In this document: positions 61,164 through 64,000 of the stretch, one piece after another
Numbering within the stretch: the first letter of the stretch is position 1
How the letters are laid out: each line of letters begins with the position of its first letter
Assembly (NCBI GenBank): GCA_023055425.1
Contig: JALGPY010000001.1
Coordinates: 28,819,001-28,883,000, forward strand
Reading direction: 5' to 3'
Source: Linanthus parryae
Taxonomy: Eukaryota > Streptophyta > Magnoliopsida > Ericales > Polemoniaceae
Length of the DNA stretch: 64,000 nucleotides
Position numbers and translations under genes: made by a program
The notes under the pieces: generated by a model
The model's database searches: none
Told to the model about the DNA's origin: nothing
Seen by the model: the letters and a program-made list of their open reading frames with translations, nothing else

Positions 61164-62650
61164 TCACAAAAGCCTATTAAAACAGGCAACTGTTAGCTTT
61201 GTTCTGATTACATTAGCAATGCAGTTCTGCAGAAGGAAAAAAAACGACGAATAACATAACAAAGAGCATACACAGATAGTACAGATGATTGCTACGCATG
61301 ACAAATTACTGACTGTTGCCCGAAACATTGGAATACTGGGATCAACCAATTCAATCACGCATGCATCATTAAGCGCTAGCTGAGAATGCAGCACGTATTT
61401 AAACCAAGCAAGACAACGGTGGAAAGGATTTCCTGCGTGCGTGAAACCACATGTTGTTTCCCATCTCATGTAGCCATTATCCGATGTTTCTAGCCACACT
61501 TTGTTCGGGGTGCCAGTCAAGTATTCTCGTACAAAATATGTAGGAATGTTCTGCACAATTTAAAATAACCTGTTGATATCATGCATCAATACAAATGTCT
61601 CAAGGAATTAGAAATTAAGTACTTACAACTCCGCCCTTTCTCGTAGTGTAAGAATGAATGATGCGGAATGCAAAGAATGGCACTTCAGTGTTGTGAGCTT
61701 GCGCACGAGCGAGAGCATGATTTTTTTGTGGACCTATTCGAAGGACAGAAGAATTGAGCCCGTAGTTGATTTCCACAGCAGATTCATCCATGATACGGAT
61801 CTTGAAATTCAAATTGCGTTCATATTTGAACATAAGTACAGCCTTAGGAGGGATGCGATAAGCACTGGAAAATTGAAGCCATCCCATGCCAAAGTAATGC
61901 TCATTATCTACTTGATCGATGCAGATATTCCACGATGCCCCGTTGGGCACATGTAGGCGAACAATGGGTGCGATGCTGTCGTAGTGACGAGCAACATACT
62001 TTGGAGGGATCCGCTGCACAAGGAAAATGGTTATCCAACAGAGGTAGCTAATCAATAAATTGTAATTAAGGATAACATATACACAAATTGCCCGATATTG
62101 TTACCAGGGTGGTATCTTTCTTGTTAAATGGATCGTAAAGCTTGAAGAAGCGAGGTGCTATTTCTTTAATGCCAGTAGTAGCGTTGCTTTCCTGCTTAAC
62201 AATACTGTGGTAAGTGATTTCGGTGCACGTGGGATCCATTATCCTTATATCATAGCTCAGATTCGCTCTAAATTTGAAGAAGACAAAATATCCCAAACTG
62301 ATTGAGTTGCATTTGACCAAAGTTTTCCACCCATTGCTAAGATACAGTTCATTGTTTCCTGCAAGAATCGTCGTGTCAAATATTGCTCCGGAGGGAGTTC
62401 GTAGCTGGACAATCTTTCCAACATCTTTCTTGTATACATCAACAAAGATACGAGGCAAGGACTGCAAGCGGAACAATGGTTGATTAGATTGTTTGCTTGA
62501 AATAATATTGTTAAGTTCCTTGTATGCAGAACATGTAGTTAATAACTATTTTCGAACTTAGTCATATACTGGCATTAGGAGCTTTATATATAAGCTTACC
62601 AGTCTGTCATTTTCTGGATCACTGGATACGATAACTTTGAAGAAATTCAT
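61164..62650 (-). CDS. Protein with three B3-type DNA-binding domains, four exons
   Basis: Exons 62650-62600, 62461-62105, 62013-61627 and 61550-61164, all phase 0 with GT-AG introns: 1,182 nt, 393 aa. Exon 1 encodes MNFFKVIVSSDPENDRL. Exon 2 is a B3 domain (LPRIFVDVYKKDVGKIVQL, GNNELYLSNGWKTLVKCNSI, GYFVFFKF). Exon 3 is a second one (RIPPKYVARHYDSIAPIVRL, YFGMGWLQFSSAYRIP, VLMFKYERNLNFKIRIMD). Exon 4 is a third, more diverged (IPTYFVREYLTGTPNKVWLE, HRCLAWFKYVLHSQLALND). One exon per domain resembles plant REM-type B3 proteins, which bind DNA. The last ~40 residues are hydrophobic (CVAIICTICVCSLLC), so the true 3' end may be spliced differently. A 5'-UTR intron is likely (donor TTAAGGTACGT near 63208, acceptor ATTAGCAG near 62680). 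Confidence 0.8.
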
Positions 62651-64000
62651 ACTGATTCCAATGCTGAGGCCTCAACTGCTAATGTTTGATTATAGAATGT
62701 AGGCTGTGTATACAAATGGCAACCACATCAGTTCTTTAATAAGTTCATATTGAATCACACACACACACACAAACGCACATTACAGTGACAAACCGGAAGG
62801 ATCATAACATAGTTATGCATCGTCACAGTGACACAAACATAATGCGGTTCAAAGTACCCAAGTACTCGTGTATTCTGTATTTATTCATTTACGCAGTTCA
62901 AATCTTCGGGAAGACTAATTCAGCGGGAAATTGAATACGCATCTTGAGAATGCATACTTTGATGAAATAGTACTTACAAGCAAAAGTACAGAAACAATAT
63001 CAAAGGGGGAAAAACAAACTGTCACTATTGGCTCGCAATTGCAAACACTGCAGACTGAAATTGTCGAACACAATAACACAAACAAGTGATAGTTGATTTC
63101 AATGAGTTGTGCACATATACATAAGCAGGTATTCTTATGAACTTGTGCAAATCCTTTTTTTTTCATGTGAAATTACAGATTGGAAAGAAAACCCTAAATG
63201 AAACGTACCTTAAGCAGGTGAAGCTTGGCGGCGATACCTAAGACTTGCAATATGAAGGGTTGGGTGGGAGGAGCAGTGGGTGGTTATGAATACCCAACGA
63301 AGTTTTGCGCGATTAATTTATTATATTCGACTAAAATTGCAGTGCAGGCCCTCCTGTGTGTAGATATTTAATATTATGCATATGATTGGCCGAGTTTAAT
63401 CAAGAACTAATACATAATAGTTATTTGCTGGGAACTAATTGAGTCTTCGTTTTAGAAATTAATATATCTGCATCGGCGTTTAAAAATTATACGAAAGATT
63501 ATTACGTATAAATTGGAGTTTAGTCTTGCATTGTACTAAGGTTGCAATCTTACTAATAACTGATCTTATTAAGATTTTGTATTCATCAAAGTTTAACCTG
63601 CTATGTCATCTATCACACCAGCCTGATTTGTGCGTAGGTTTATTTAACTAACTGCTAATTGCATCAAAACAATGTGTACATAGTAAGTTTCGTATAGATG
63701 TCTATAAAAGACGCCTATATTACAATGACACAACAATAATTAGACACCAAGTCGAATAATATATGCAAATACATGAATCATAGAAAATTATTGACGTCAA
63801 ACAACATTGGATTGCCAGCAAACAATGTGAAGCTGGATGTCTTAAAGAGATGGATGTGCAATAAATAAATATTAGAAGTGGCGTAGGAAAATGTATGAAG
63901 GAAAAGCAGCGATATAAAACAAACAAAACATTATATGTTATATTACACATATGTTGTCCCAAAAGTGTACCCAAAAAATACCCAGGTCTCTGCTATGATT
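62651..64000. other. B3 gene leader and upstream sequence
   Basis: It contains the likely non-coding first exon and leader intron of the B3 gene and a short (CA)n run at 62757-62771. Beyond about 63260 nothing further can be supported. Confidence 0.5.

Overview
This window reads as nuclear DNA of a flowering plant. It is AT-rich and full of nested plant LTR retrotransposons (Copia, Ty3/gypsy Tat type, Athila, chromovirus-like) and MITEs. It also has GT-AG spliced genes and protein families confined to or typical of land plants (plant mobile domain, B3, Helitron-associated RPA). I see no rRNA, CRISPR or bacterial-style operon. I cannot name the species.

Layout. 1-9 kb: decayed elements: the end of a Tat-family LTR, a Copia RNase H tail with its LTR, a broken gypsy gag, a Harbinger-type MITE, and an old Tat relative that still holds a broken plant-mobile-domain (PMD) ORF. 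10.5-13.8 kb: an intact five-exon short-chain dehydrogenase/reductase (SDR) gene on the minus strand, with a GC-AG first intron and transposon debris in its long introns. 14.4-38.9 kb: a decayed minus-strand Copia element inside chromovirus-like debris. It was split by a very young 15.9-kb Tat-type element (20115-36005) with apparently identical 625-bp LTRs and a 5-bp CTTGC duplication. The Tat element carries gag-protease and RT/RNase H/integrase in one frame separated by a single UGA. On the opposite strand it carries an intact, spliceable six-exon PMD gene (predicted 1,299 aa). The two transcription units converge on a tandem array of about 55-bp repeats.

39.5-48.2 kb: the start of another Tat element (plus strand), cut by an Athila element. 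The Athila copy keeps gag and protease but has lost RT, RNase H and the integrase core, so protease is fused in frame to the integrase C-terminus. Its LTR and 3' region hold repeated pairs of a 14-bp palindrome. At 48256 a Helitron-like 3' terminus (minus strand) interrupts the Athila 3' region.

48.3-64 kb: a gene-like region with Helitron debris (three RPA-type OB-fold fragments and a PIF1-like helicase fragment), three members of a small unrecognised gene family with a shared GKGS-x-TT-x-YS motif, a two-exon gene for an RNase H fold without its catalytic aspartates, and a four-exon gene with three B3-type domains. One hypothesis is that all or part of this is cargo of a very large Helitron; the other end is not in view.

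How the parts relate: the window is mostly a record of successive insertions. The young Tat element is the only one that looks potentially mobile. All exon joins were found by eye from consensus splice sites and reading phase, with no transcript evidence.
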